Shown here piece after piece: positions 10,588 through 22,552 of a DNA stretch of 64,000 nt. The DNA comes from Punica granatum (taxonomy: Eukaryota; Streptophyta; Magnoliopsida; Myrtales; Lythraceae): the NCBI RefSeq assembly GCF_007655135.1, contig NC_045128.1, positions 33,884,811 through 33,948,810 of the forward strand, written 5' to 3'. Under the pieces are notes generated by a model, which saw nothing but the letters and a program-made list of their open reading frames with translations, was not told the DNA's origin and made no database searches. Each line of letters opens with the position of its first letter. Within the stretch, counting starts at the first letter, position 1. A program made the position numbers and the translations under genes.

Positions 10588-13500
10588 ATGGCTTCCTGGT
10601 TGCTTCGCCGGAGAGTCTTGTCTCGTGCTGTCTCAGGCATTATACATGGTTCGAGCTCTGACTCTTTCCCATCCTCTTACTTGGTGATCTCTCTTGTGCT
10701 ATCAATTGGTTGCTAAGAAGCTGGAGATAAGGGGAGCTCAATTACTGTCACTGCGCCTTTTTACGAATAAAGATTTTTCTTTCTTTGGTGGCAGTGTAAT
10801 TTTGTCCATAGGCAATAAGAAATCAAAAAAATGTAACCAGAGCTGGTGATTTGCTGTTTTCTTGCGCATGTGGACCATTTCTGAATTTCTGGAAATGCCC
10901 ATTTTGTCACTTCTAATCCGTTCTATCTAAAATCTGGAAGAAGAATATGTGAGTTCTGACTAAGGCGATCTCAAGGGACATTTTTTTTCTAAAATGTTCA
11001 ACTCCACTAGAGAAAGAGGGAGCTGAGAAATATTTGTTGGGTGAGTGTGTGGAAAGACAAGAATGTTCATTTGCAGCAGCTTTTCATTAATCCGCCAACG
11101 TTGTAGGAAGCGAATACTGCAGCTTATGGAAGCTTAATCTTAGTACTATGACTCAAAGGATGAGTACTCAAATGTATCCATTTGTATTGTTGGGGTACCA
11201 CTATGGTCTAGCAGATTTACAACTTCTTGTGATTCATTGAGTTGGGATCTAGGGGATTTAGAGAGATCTGGAGTGTGTGTATATATTAGTTCTGTGGAAG
11301 CTTAAAGAAGTGGTCGTGTGTAATTGCTCATATCGTTCTGCTGCTTCCTCAAGTTACTCACTCCTGTGTATGTTCCCAGGCAATGTGGAGCCCTCTTGGC
11401 TGCAGCTGGAATTGAAGATCGGATGTCTGAATAGGGTATTTAATGTAAGACAGTATGGAAGCATTAGCGGCACTAATAAATTTGACGTCACGGACTTGAC
11501 GTAAGATGCTATTATCTTGCCACAATTTGTGACTTGATTTGATTATGATGATTATGAATGGGATAAATTCAATGACAAGAAGATCCGTTTGTATTACTGA
11601 AAGAAGTTAGTCCTACCATTATCTGTTCAAACTTTTACATGTATGTTAATCATTCCAGTTGCCCTCATAAATGGTACCCAGCTGCACGAAGGAAAAATCG
11701 CAAAGTTATACTCCATGTGGGTCCGACAAATAGTGGCAAAACTCATGGTGCTCTAAAGCAACTTGAGTCGAGCGCTTCTGGTATGTTGTCTGTCTCTTTG
11801 AGCAATCCAATGTTCTTCACTTAACCATGTTACTATAGCATTTTGGATTATGCATCTGCATCACTTATGTTATTCCATAGGGATATATTGTGGGCCTTTA
11901 AGGTTGTTGGCATGGGAGGTGGCCAAACGCTTGAACAAGGCGAAAGTTCCTTGCGATTTGATTACAGGACAAGAAAGGGAGGAAATTGAAGGTGCAAAGC
12001 ACAAGTCTGTGACAGTGGAGATGGCTGATGTAAGCTCAGAGTACCAGTGTGCCATAATTGATGAAATACAGGTACGTGAACTCTTTCTAGCTACTTTTGC
12101 TTTTTGGTAACAAGTTATCGCGTGGCTAGTAGGTACTTGTCGGAAGTGCTTGGGTTCACAAAAACAAGAAATTACTAATGGTCCATCTAATGCTCGGAAA
12201 GAGAGAAAGGATGCATTTCCGTATTATAATTTTTATGTAATCCACTCCTGAAAGAGAATGCATGTCATTCCGTCATGCTGAATGGACAATCAATGGTAGA
12301 GGAAACAGTCTGCTTCGGAAAAGTGGTGACTTCTATTGGATTTCATTCCCTTGCCATTTCATAGTACCAAGGTGTGGCATTCCATTTATGAATTTTTATC
12401 TTGTGGTTGTTGCAGATGCTTGGATGTTTGACAAGAGGATATTCATTTACAAGAGCTTTGCTAGGAATAGCTGCTGATGAACTACATCTCTGTGGAGATG
12501 CAGCAGCAGTCCCTCTAGTTCAAGAAATACTGAATGTGACTGGGGATGTTGTTGAGGTCTGACATGCGTTCATAGGAAACTTTCTTGCAAGCCTTTTTTT
12601 TCTTTTCTCCTTTTGTGAGAGACAGATCTGAGGAATTTTATTTCAAGCAAACTTAGTAATTCATTTGAAACCGATGTATTCTATTTCACCAATTTTTCTC
12701 TATTATATTTTAGGTACAATATTATGAGAGGCTTTCACCTTTAGTCCCCTTGAAGGTTCCTCTTGGACCTTTTAAGAACATAAGAACAGGAGATTGCATT
12801 GTGACCTTCTCACGCTATGAAATATACAAATTAAAGGTCTGAATCTGTTCTGCCTGTAATTTCTCGTCTATTCATAATCTTAAGTGTGCAGAATACTGTT
12901 TGGCAATTTTTCTTAAGTTTGCTGCACTATCATTTAGTAATACTCCCCAAATTTGTCTCGCCTTCTAAATTTAGAGATATATTGAAAACGGAGGGAAGCA
13001 CCTATGTTCTGTGGTTTATGGTTCTCTCCCACCTGAGACTCGAACAAGACAGGTATATGCACATGGTTGTTCCTTGATAATTATAAGAATGTTTTGCTAC
13101 TGTCTTATCAAATGGTGCTGTTCTCCCTCCCCCTTGTTTTCCTAACTGAACTGCCCTTTAGGACTGCAGGCAACAATGTTCAATGATGCAAACAGCGAGT
13201 CTGATGTTTTAGTCGCGAGCGATGCCATCGGGATGGGTCTTAACCTAAACATCTCCAGAATTATATTTTCAACAATGAAGAAGTTCGATGGAATTGAGAT
13301 GCGAGAGCTCACCATACCTGAGATTAAGCAAATTGCAGGTACCCTGATAATGATAAGTTGCCTAATCAGACTGTTACTTTTTCCTGAAAGTAATTGGTTT
13401 TTCTCTTTGATAATTACTTTAGGGAGAGCAGGTAGGTATGGGTCAAAATATCCAGTCGGTGAAGTGACTTGTATAGATGCTGATGATCTACCATTGCTTC

Positions 13501-14914
13501 ACTCTGCTATCAATGCCCCATCTCCAACTATAGAGGTAATTGTACATTAAATTGGAGTGTGCATTTGTGTTTACTTAATCCACCAATTCTTGCTGATAAT
13601 AATCTTTTTCAATTGACAAACGTCTTACTCTCTAGCGTGCTGGGCTATTTCCGACATATGACCTCTTGTTCATGTATTCACGCTTGCACCCAGAATATGG
13701 CCTTCAGCAGATTCTGGTACTTTGTCTTCTATTTGTTTGTTTTTATACATATCTATTTTTGTCCAGTGCACTTTTTTCCGTGTTCTTACCCTCATAACAC
13801 CTTACAACAGGAGGACTTTGTGGAGAATGCAAAGTTATCTGATAATTACTTCATCGCTAATTGCGAAAATATGTTGGTATGTCCTGGCAGTTCATAAAAA
13901 TATTTGCACAATGCAGTTTTGCCTTTCATAAATATTCTAATTTGTTAATCTCAATCAGAAAGTCGCTGCTGTTCTCGATCAGCTGCCGCTTGGTTTGCAG
14001 GATAAGTACCTATTCTGTATGAGGTAAGAAGATCCCACATTCAATAAGTGCTGTCCTTTCTTTACTTAGTCTCAACATTTTGAGATTGTGATATGATGAT
14101 ATCGTGTCTGCAAATGCTAGTCCACTTTTACTGTCTCCAACAAAGGGTGTAATTATGTTAAATATCGAGTCATTGTGCTTGCTGATATTAGTAAACATGG
14201 TTTTGCAGCCCAACAGAGATGGACGATGAGATTGTATCTCAAGGTCTTACACAGGTAAGATCATGTTTCATCCCTCCTCGAAATACTTTAGTATAATCTT
14301 CACGACTGGTGAAGCTGAGATAACAAATATTATTGTGCTCAATCAGTTTGCCCAGAATTATGCGGAGAGGGGAATCGTTCATCTTCGAGAAATATTTACA
14401 CCTAGGACTCTGGAGGTTCCAGAAACCCATACGGCAATGAGGGATCTTGAATCAGTTCACAAGGTGAGGTATTGAATTAACATCAGTAAATATTCAGCAA
14501 ATTATATGGGAGAAGTTCAATCTTTTTTGCAATTAAGGGATCTCATTTTCTGACTATTCTTCCCAGTGGATCTGCTGCTAAATTTTTTCTATTGCCTCTG
14601 CTTTGCAATTAAGGTCCTCGATTTATACGTGTGGTTGAGTTACCGATTGGAGGATTCTTTCCCTGACCAAGAAGTGGCTGCTTCACAGAGGGCAATGTGT
14701 AGCATGTAAGTAGAGATCAATTCGATGTGCTACTATTGATTTATCAGCGTATTTCTTTGACTGCAATCTTATGTTTTTTGCGTGCAAAATAATTAGGCTG
14801 ATTGAGCAGTTCTTGGAAAGATTCGGGTGGCAGAAGCCGAACAGCAGGAAGTTACCATTGCGCAGAATTTCGGTTTCTCATTTACCCAAAGAAGTTCGAT
14901 TGCATCTTCAATGA
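10588..14914 (+). CDS. SUV3: SUV3-type mitochondrial ATP-dependent RNA helicase
   Basis: Sixteen coding exons: 10588-10648, 11380-11500, 11659-11780, 11881-12071, 12416-12556, 12714-12836, 12975-13052, 13170-13338, 13423-13535, 13636-13716, 13811-13876, 13959-14023, 14209-14254, 14347-14463, 14614-14705, 14797-14914. All borders are GT-AG and phases match, giving 567 residues, close to the Arabidopsis protein. The Arg-rich N-terminus (MASWLLRRRVLSRAVSG) fits mitochondrial import. Walker A is GPTNSGKT (residues 82-89). Walker B is DEIQ (162-165), the variant typical of Suv3. Motif V reads SDAIGMGLNL and motif VI QIAGRAGR. A C-terminal SUV3 domain follows. The family unwinds RNA with ATP in the mitochondrial degradosome. 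It converges with the PPR gene at 15.4 kb. Confidence 0.95.
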
Positions 14915-15416
14915 CTAACGCTTGAATTCTCATGTTTAGCGATACCCATTTTTGTTCAGTTCTCTTTTTTTAGTCCCAAACATAGGATCAGAACAGACCA
15001 AAACAAGGTATCAGAACAACTGATAATCTGTCATTCCGTCTTGTTTCTATCGAGAAGTTCTTCCTTGGGTCATAGTGTCTTTATTTTGTTATTAGCAGAA
15101 ATCTTTCAAGGTCACAATAATGTAATATCTATGTACATTACAAGCAATCCAATGTTATTATGATCATTCCAATTCAATATGGAAAGAGTTTCTTCCTCGC
15201 AGATCTGTTATAAATACTCGCCGAGTTTAAACACCTAGCCCACATCCAAAGGAATTACGTTGCGTCGGGCAATTTCTATGTTATTTGCATTCAGTTCCAC
15301 TGTCATTCATCATACTGATTGAACACATTGGAGATGACTAATAGAGAAGAGAGCATGGAATCGATCCACAAGGTTTCCACTCAATTTCGAGTTGAACAAA
15401 GATATTCTTATTGCTG

Positions 15417-17057
15417 TTATTTTACAGTTGACATCAACTTCTCAGCATGCTCCTTTTCTTTCACCATACCAGCAGCATCCAGCTTCTCGATCAACAATTT
15501 ACATATGGTCTCCCTCGGGGTCCACCCCTTTGACACCATTTCCTCAAGGAAAGAGCATGCTTTGTCGAGTTTGCCGCTCTTACAGAGCCCACGAACCAAC
15601 AGCTCGTACGTCCCTAGGTCAATGCTGACATTGTTTCGCAACATATGGCTCAGCAAGAAGTGAAGAACCCTCATCCTCTTCTTCCTCGTGCACATCTTCA
15701 GTAGAGGCGCGTAAGTCTTAAGATCGGGTTGGCAGGATTCCTCCTCCATCTTCTTAAGCAACTTCAGGGCCACCAATTCTTGCGAACGCTCACAAGCGGC
15801 AGCGATCATGGTATTATATGTCAGTACATCACGGTCAACTCCCTCTGCTTCCATGTCCTCGAAGATCTCTTGTGCATCTTTAGACCTTCCAGCCTTACTC
15901 AAAATGTATATTAACGAGTTGTAGAACGAGGTGTCAGGGACACATCCTCGACTCTTCATCTTCTCGTAGACTCCCAGAGCCTCGTTTATCTGCTTGGCCT
16001 TCCCCAGAGCGTGCATGTAAATTGTGTAGGTAACAACATTCGGAGGACAGCCCTTTTGCGTCATTTCCTTGAGGATGGACTCAGCACTGCGGAAATCCTT
16101 CTCTCGGCAGTGCGCGTCAACGAAACACGTATAAGAGACAGAGTCAGGTCTAAGCCCGTGTTTCTCCATCTCTTCCATAACCCGTCGCGCATCGTCCAGC
16201 TTCCGGCATTTACAGAATCCGTGTATCAAGATATTAAAGCTCTCCGAACTGAGGCCTACTTCATCCTTGAAAGCCGAAAAGGCTTCTTCAGCACTCTCGA
16301 CGCTGTCTCCCTTAACCATCGCGTCCATTAATACATTCAATGATTTGATATCCTTACTAACTCCGAACCGGTTCATGCCCTTGAATGCTTCAATTGCATC
16401 CTCGAACTTCTTGGCTTTAGCAAGCCTCCTGATTATTTTGCTCATGGTGACAAATGAGACATACCCTTCCATTCCACTCATCTCCTCGGCCAATTCCCAC
16501 ATCAAATGGAACTTCTTCGACTTCCCCAAGATATCAACCATGAGGTCACACACTTCCGGGGAATGCACATAACCTGTTTGTGATTTGGCCCAAGAGAAGG
16601 TCCCGAAGGCAGGCACCCAGTCATTGCTGAACCTCCTCAGAACCTGCTCAAGCAAGCTCTTTGACGGACTTGCGCCGCACCCATTTAGAGCCCGGACAAC
16701 ATCCTCCAGCGACCGACGATGGGTCTTCAAGATTTGGCACATTCTGTCGACATCGGAAATCTCTTCCTTGCCGCTCTTGGGCTTGTGCAGGGCCTTGGTG
16801 TGGTCGAGAAGAGGGTAACTCTGGACCCAGTCAGCTAGAGAAGGGATCACGAATTCGTCGCCGGAGTCTGCATTCTCCGGGCCGTTGGGATCGGCATCGA
16901 AGTCAAGCCAACTCCGCGTATCATGAAAACCGGACGACTCGGCGGCGGAACAGAGAGGGCGCCGCGAGATGCAGCGCAGAGGACAAGGAGTGGAACTTCT
17001 TAGGATTCCCGAAAGCTGAAGGAGCTTCGAGAGCTCAAGTCGGGTCTTCGGCACCAT
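15417..17057 (-). CDS. P-type pentatricopeptide repeat protein, probably mitochondrial
   Basis: Intronless 546-residue frame, as is usual for PPR genes. A basic, Ser-rich N-terminus of about 40 residues (LRCISRRPLCSAAES) suggests organelle targeting. From about residue 150 to the end run tandem 35-residue PPR motifs with signatures such as FNILIHGFCKCRKLDDARRV, YTCFVDAHCREKDFRSAESI and YNTMIAAACERSQELVALKL. There is no E, E+ or DYW extension, so it is P-class, a group that binds organelle RNA for stabilisation, splicing or translation. Position next to RDM1 and the YS1-like gene suggests the At3g22670 orthologue. The specific target is unknown. Confidence 0.92.
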   Translation of the reverse strand: MVPKTRLELSKLLQLSGILRSSTPCPLRCISRRPLCSAAESSGFHDTRSWLDFDADPNGPENADSGDEFVIPSLADWVQSYPLLDHTKALHKPKSGKEEISDVDRMCQILKTHRRSLEDVVRALNGCGASPSKSLLEQVLRRFSNDWVPAFGTFSWAKSQTGYVHSPEVCDLMVDILGKSKKFHLMWELAEEMSGMEGYVSFVTMSKIIRRLAKAKKFEDAIEAFKGMNRFGVSKDIKSLNVLMDAMVKGDSVESAEEAFSAFKDEVGLSSESFNILIHGFCKCRKLDDARRVMEEMEKHGLRPDSVSYTCFVDAHCREKDFRSAESILKEMTQKGCPPNVVTYTIYMHALGKAKQINEALGVYEKMKSRGCVPDTSFYNSLIYILSKAGRSKDAQEIFEDMEAEGVDRDVLTYNTMIAAACERSQELVALKLLKKMEEESCQPDLKTYAPLLKMCTRKKRMRVLHFLLSHMLRNNVSIDLGTYELLVRGLCKSGKLDKACSFLEEMVSKGWTPRETICKLLIEKLDAAGMVKEKEHAEKLMSTVK

Positions 17058-18199
17058 TTCCGGCGGAACTCCGGCGGGAGAAGCAACTGATCAACCGCGA
17101 GCGGAGAGAGACTCAAGATCAGCAGAAATGGCGGCCGACTCCAACTTCCACCGTATGAACGGCTTGGGCCGGAGGCACCAGGCGCTGTGAAAATGGGCTG
17201 AGCCCGGGCCCAACCCATCTAAGCTCAGTATGTGCGGGTTATTTTAACTAAATCAACTAGCAGGTGAGACTAGCAACGACAACACCTCAATTGGAAGGGA
17301 GAACGTAAATGCAGATTACGCTGGTGCGGATTCAATCCGCCATTTTCAGGCAAAGGGAGAAGAAGAGAAGACAGACAGACACATTCTCCGCTGCTTCATT
17401 TGTAGTATCCGAGGTATGTATGGCGGTCGTTCTCCCTCTCCCCGATAACCCATTTCCTCATTGGACACGCCCACTTCGTTTGGTTGAGCTCTGATTCTTG
17501 TTCTGGGTCAAACTAATCTTGAATTCACCGACGTCTGTGTTTGTCGCCGATGGGTTTCATGCGCACAGTGAGTTTAAATTTTTGTGGGTAGTTGAGAAGT
17601 TTAGTGCTTGATGATGTCGCAGTTTGGAGTGTCACTATCTGCTCTGATTCGGGGTTCTCTGGTCAATCTGCTTCTTGGGGATTTTTTTTCTTGATGGCAT
17701 GCAGGGGCCTTGGGACTAAGTATATGCTTCAAGGTCGGAGTTAGGTTTCACCAGTTCTTTGGGCAAAAAAGAAGCATTTAACAAAACAAAATGGACAATT
17801 TGATCTAAAAAGTATATGCTTCAAGGTCGGAGTAGAAATTTGTGATGTTGTTGTCATTAAAGTCTTTCACTTTCGATGTTCGAGGCATCAAGCAGTATTG
17901 TGAATTTACCTAATATTGTCTTCCCTGTTGATCAATCAACAGAGTTGTCATTTATCAACCTGATCTGACATTCCGGTAAATAAAGTTCGATTTTGTATGT
18001 TCTTTGGCCTAGTAGCCTCCTTGGTGCACTGGGTTTAGATTCAGAAGCCACTTCACAATTCATCCATAGGTGTTTGTTTGATCCTTTCCGGTGTGTTTTG
18101 TGGCAGAGTGCCGGTTGTCAACGTCTAGTGAAATGAAGCGGAGGGGCACTTATGGTAATTTACTAATTCAACTCGTTCGTGTTTGGTAGTTTCGGAACC
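17058..18199. promoter_or_regulatory. Divergent PPR / RDM1 intergenic region with site II-like motifs
   Basis: The two genes diverge here. TGGGCC at 17165-17170, TGGGCT at 17194-17199 and GGGCCCA at 17206-17212 cluster within 160 bp of the PPR start and may serve both directions, since site II elements are used this way in plants. The rest is probably the RDM1 5' leader and a leader intron: 17330-17415 looks like transcribed leader ending near GAGgtatgtatg. Transcript evidence is absent. Confidence 0.4.
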
Positions 18200-19205
18200 A
18201 TGAAGAGGGCAAGGCCATGGGATGACCCAGTGGATTTCGTGCAGTCGGAGGAATCCTCCTCTTCTGATGTCGAGATGGAAAGTCCCTGTCCCATCAGCAA
18301 GCCTTCATCCATTAAGAGCACCATCGAGATCCCGACCAGGCAATTATCATCGGAAGGTACTAAGAGCACTCTTGAGTTGAAATTAGTATTTTCTTGCAGA
18401 CTGTACCAATGTCTTCTCGAAAATTGATTCCCATCAAGTGTTAATTGTCACTGTGCTTCAATAGGTGAACCTAGAATACTCGGCGCTATCTATCATGGTG
18501 AATGAAATCTTGTCTTGTCTCTTTACATTTAATTGGAATCATAACCATTATCCACTCTAATCAAGGGCAATAGTCTGGAAATTGCGTTTTCTCGCCTCAG
18601 GAAATTCGAAGGAATCCATTATATAAGAAATTTTGTTTGCTTGTACTGGTTGCCGTAAAAGCAAAATCTTAGATGAGGAACAAAAAAGCTATTGAGTATG
18701 CATAATTCAGTCAACTGTTAGATTTCATGACAAGAGGTAACCCCGGAGGTCTCATCATCTCATTAGATGCTCTCTCTGAGCGAACTCTAAAATAGTGATC
18801 TTTTCAAAATGCTGAGATGCAGAAAGACTTCTCCAAAGGGCAGAGATATATCAGCTTTACATGAAGCAGATCCCAATACCCACTGAACGTGGTTCTTTGG
18901 TTCCTTGTTCCTCATGGACCGAGCTCGGAAGATCACTGAAGGTACTATACCGACAGCCTCTTCATTACCTCACCAACATCCTCCTCAAGAAGTGGGACCA
19001 GGAGAGGATTGGGACCAAGGATGAAGACCAGCCATTGGATGCGATAATTCACCCAGCCAAAGCCGAAGCCACCATTTGGCTCGTCGAAGAAGTCCACCGG
19101 CTCACCTCATCTCATCATCATCTTGCCCAACTCTGGCTCCTCAATCCACTGTACCAGGCTTATGTCGATTCTATTGTACCAGAAGTTTACTCTAAAAAGC
19201 GTTGA
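18200..19205 (+). CDS. RDM1: RDM1, RNA-directed DNA methylation protein
   Basis: Two coding exons, 18200-18356 and 18823-19205, joined GT-AG in phase 1, give 179 residues. The first 55 or so are acidic and Ser-rich ([11 protein letters not shown]) and poorly conserved. From residue 53 the sequence follows the plant-specific RDM1 fold closely: [37 protein letters not shown], and [23 protein letters not shown]1 belongs with DRD1 and DMS3 to the DDR complex, links AGO4 to DRM2 and supports Pol V-dependent cytosine methylation in the nucleus. The 5' end is likely spliced in the leader. The stop lies only 140 bp from the stop of the opposing PPR gene, as at At3g22680/At3g22690. Confidence 0.93.
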
Positions 19206-19345
19206 ATCTGGTGCAGTTGAACCTGTTTAATGTAATAACTGAGATCTGTGCTGCTTGGCTCTTTGATAATTTTTAGCGCAGTTTAATGAATCTACTACAA
19301 TCATGTAGCTTATCCGATTGCGAAAATCAAGAAATGCAATTTCAT

Positions 19346-21937
19346 TCACCAATATTCCCCGCAAGAACACAGCCCCTGTCTGAAAAAATGAAACCTATTA
19401 TTATCTCTTACAACAATTTCCCGATCATATACTACTGAGACCAACTTAGCAAATGCATGACAATCAGAGCATATTCGAAGATTTTTCACGACACGAACTG
19501 GCATCTTCTGGCCTGTACTTATAAGTCCATAAGCAATGGCGAGTTTCTCACTGTGTCGACTGAGGAGGAACCCTTTCTCTTGCTCATCGACATCGAGCAG
19601 AACAGTGCTTAGATCAGGGACATGACCGGTGTCCCTGAGCCTGCAGTTTATCTCATCAAGCATCCTCGTAATATGTCTCATTTCCGGATGAAATTCGTCT
19701 CCTGAAGTAAACTCGTGAATCATACCACTGATCTCTACCGAGCTTGACCCAGGCACCTTCTGGATCCCCTTCTCCTTCATCCGAAGCCTCACCTTGGCAA
19801 CATCTGACCATTTTCCTTCTGATGCGTATACATTCGAGAGAAGAACAGGGATCCCAGTCTTATTGGGATTCAGTTCGTTTATCCTCTCAGTAGCATATGC
19901 TGCCATCTCAAGGTTCTTGTGTTTCCGACATGCCGCTAGAAGAGAAGCCCAAATCACGTCATTGGGCTCAGACGGCATGCCTTTGATGAAATCTAGTGCT
20001 TGTTCGAGCAGCCCAGCTCGACCCAGCAAATCGACCATGCACCCGTAGTGAACAATCAGCGGAGAGATTCCGTAGATTTCCTCCATAGATTTGAAGACAC
20101 TCCATCCTTCTTCCACCATTCCGGCATGGCTTAAAGCTGTGAGGAGCCCAACGAATAGCACTTCATCGGGCTTCAATCCTTCCCTTATTATTTCATTGAA
20201 AAGTTCCATTGCCCTCTGGCCATTTCCTTCCATTGCCATAGCACCGATTGCTGCAGTCCATGCAGAGACATCCCTTTCCTTCATCTTGTCAAACACGAGC
20301 ATTGCACTCTGCGGGTCCCCACACCTACCGAACATATCGACTAGGGCTGTAGAAAGTCGCATATCACAGTGGATATCGTTCTCCCTTATGTATCGGTACA
20401 ACCACTTTGCCAGACCAAGGGCTCCTAAATACCCGCAAGCAGATGCAACACTTACTAAAGTCACCCTATCAGGTTTAACTCCCTCCCTCTGCATTGTTCG
20501 GAACAGTTCTATCGCTTCCTCGAATGAACTTTCTTGTACTAAGGCACCAATTATAGTATTCAAACTGACGAGGTCTCTCTCTGGCATCTCTAAGAAAATT
20601 TTCCGTGCTGACTCCAGATCACCATTCTTGATGTAACCTGCTATTAATGAGTTCCACGAGACTGTCGTTCTGTTTGGCATCCAATCAAAAACTCTACAAG
20701 CTAGTTCTGTTTCTCCACACTTCATGTACATGTCGATCATCGCATTTGAAATATTTTCCCACCTTTCTAGTCCATTCCTCAAAGCATAAGCATGGCAGGA
20801 TCTACCTAGAGCAAGCTCATCCAAATGTGCACAAGCTGAGACTACAGATAACAACGTAACCCTATCAGGTCGCAGCCCCTCCCGTAATAGCATCTCATTC
20901 AGTATATTAATTGCTTCTCTTGCCATCCCTTCACGGACATAATTTGACATGACAGTGTTATACAGAACCAAGTTTCTATCTTCACATTCATCGAAAATCT
21001 GCTTTGCATTACCAAAAGCTCCACATTTCATGTACATATCAACAACAGCATTCGCCATGTGAGTGTGAAGCTTCACACCCAGATCATCAATATAAGCACA
21101 TATCCTCTTCCCCAGTGAGAGATCCTGCAACTTCGAGCATGCAGAAATCACGCACACCATAGTAATAGAATTCGGCCTAATACCCGAATCCACCATATCA
21201 AAGAACAGTGAAACAGCTTCCCTCGGATTTTCCCCTCTAGCATAACCACAAATCAAACTAGTCCAGGACACGACATTTCGCTCACCCATTCCGTCGAACA
21301 CCTTCTGCCCATCATCCATGTCCCCGCACTCGAAGTAGAAATGTATGAGAGAGTTCTGCACATAAACATCCCCGTCCCAACCCGTCTTAATTGCAGCTCC
21401 ATGGACCTGCAACCCTTCCGCAAACCCATTAATCTTCGTGCAAGCACTCAACACGAACGGAAAGGTGTACTTATCAGGCACTACACCCTTCACCGCCATC
21501 TGAACATACACCAAGATCGCATTTTGACCCAGATCCAACAGAGAATACCCTCTAATCAACGAGTTATACGTAAACAACGACCCATCATCAACACCCTGGC
21601 TTTCAGCGTACTGTTCGAACACCTTCTGAGCATAGGCCAAGCTCTCGGGAGTGGCCAACTCAGTGCATGCGGAGACGAGGTTACTGACAGCCGAGGAGCT
21701 GCACGAAAGGCCCTTCTTTGTCATGTGGCAGTGTAACTGTGAGATTTCATTCAGGCTCTTGCAGCTCTTCAGCGACCCGATTACAGGAGTCGAGTGTTCT
21801 GTGGCGAGTGATTGTTCATTTTGGCGGGGGCGAGCGTGAGGCTCAGGGACTGCCGAGACCGGCGGAGGCGACGGAAGAGTGGAGGGTAGAGTGGTTATCG
21901 TCATCGTCGTTGCTCCCTCAGGCTTTTCCAGCACCAA
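19346..21937 (-). CDS. YS1: DYW-subclass PPR protein, YS1-like plastid RNA editing factor
   Basis: Intronless, 863 residues. PLS-type PPR repeats run from about residue 120 to 650, with motifs such as NSLIHFYFECGDMDDGQKVF and NAMIDMYMKCGETELACRVF. E and E+ regions follow, then a DYW domain. The deaminase-like zinc signature is intact: HSE at 795-797 and CSDC at 823-826, with a second CSC near the end. The last residues are GEYW instead of the canonical DYW. DYW proteins edit C to U in plastid or mitochondrial RNA. Arabidopsis At3g22690 (YS1), also beside RDM1, is needed for a plastid rpoB editing site. Orthology is inferred from context and family, and the edited site here is unknown. Confidence 0.9.
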   Translation of the reverse strand: MVLEKPEGATTMTITTLPSTLPSPPPVSAVPEPHARPRQNEQSLATEHSTPVIGSLKSCKSLNEISQLHCHMTKKGLSCSSSAVSNLVSACTELATPESLAYAQKVFEQYAESQGVDDGSLFTYNSLIRGYSLLDLGQNAILVYVQMAVKGVVPDKYTFPFVLSACTKINGFAEGLQVHGAAIKTGWDGDVYVQNSLIHFYFECGDMDDGQKVFDGMGERNVVSWTSLICGYARGENPREAVSLFFDMVDSGIRPNSITMVCVISACSKLQDLSLGKRICAYIDDLGVKLHTHMANAVVDMYMKCGAFGNAKQIFDECEDRNLVLYNTVMSNYVREGMAREAINILNEMLLREGLRPDRVTLLSVVSACAHLDELALGRSCHAYALRNGLERWENISNAMIDMYMKCGETELACRVFDWMPNRTTVSWNSLIAGYIKNGDLESARKIFLEMPERDLVSLNTIIGALVQESSFEEAIELFRTMQREGVKPDRVTLVSVASACGYLGALGLAKWLYRYIRENDIHCDMRLSTALVDMFGRCGDPQSAMLVFDKMKERDVSAWTAAIGAMAMEGNGQRAMELFNEIIREGLKPDEVLFVGLLTALSHAGMVEEGWSVFKSMEEIYGISPLIVHYGCMVDLLGRAGLLEQALDFIKGMPSEPNDVIWASLLAACRKHKNLEMAAYATERINELNPNKTGIPVLLSNVYASEGKWSDVAKVRLRMKEKGIQKVPGSSSVEISGMIHEFTSGDEFHPEMRHITRMLDEINCRLRDTGHVPDLSTVLLDVDEQEKGFLLSRHSEKLAIAYGLISTGQKMPVRVVKNLRICSDCHAFAKLVSVVYDREIVVRDNNRFHFFRQGLCSCGEYW

Positions 21938-22552
21938 GGATTCCTAAACTAGCTTGTCTTCCTTTTATAGTGTTCGATTCGACTTTGAAAATGCTCATTT
22001 GATGCGAATAAGGTTGACGCCAACAACGGTTGATCTTCCCACAAAAATTTATCAGTAACATGTTCTAACTGTAAAAACCGGTGCGTTTTCAGCATTTCAT
22101 CCCCCACAGCATTTGCTCGCACTAAAAAACAATTCCTTTCTTAATCTGGATAAGCCGATACCCGAGTGAGAATTATTATATATCGACTGAATATCTCATG
22201 ATTTCATCGTGAATAACCAACTCTTTTTCCAATATGTCAAATGTTGCTTACAAATAACCATCATTGAACTTTAACATCTTCAAATTAAAAAGAAGAAAGG
22301 AAAAGATCATATGCAAGCAGCTGGAGAGTGAATTTGAGTAGCACGATTCAAGAAATCGTGTTGCAGACTTTGTCGACCTGAATCGAATTACATGAACCAT
22401 GAATTATTACCCAAAAAAAAAATTATTACCGGAATAACATCCAACCCGAATCACCAAATTGCTCATCTCCCTTCCTCCACCAGTAAAACATGAAATATAA
22501 ACTGACGACAATCAACAGACTAAGATTGGTCACTGGCTAATGGCGGGTGGTT
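21938..22552. other. YS1-like promoter and kinase 3' spacer
   Basis: The 615 bp between the YS1-like start and the kinase stop, both on the minus strand. It is AT-rich. I see no gene and no distinctive motif. Confidence 0.5.

Noticed and set aside
16661..17158. Open frame of 165 residues on the plus strand opposite the P-type PPR gene
   Set aside because: It lies antisense to a well-supported PPR coding sequence, is Arg/Pro-rich and has no domain. It is a shadow frame of GC-rich coding DNA.
18155..18199. An earlier RDM1 start codon at 18132 joined by a short intron
   Set aside because: The intron would be about 35 nt, below the workable size in plants, and the conserved family region does not need it.
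20091..20636. Open frame of 181 residues opposite the YS1-like gene
   Set aside because: It is antisense to conserved PPR motifs, low-complexity and Ser/Ile-rich, with no family resemblance.
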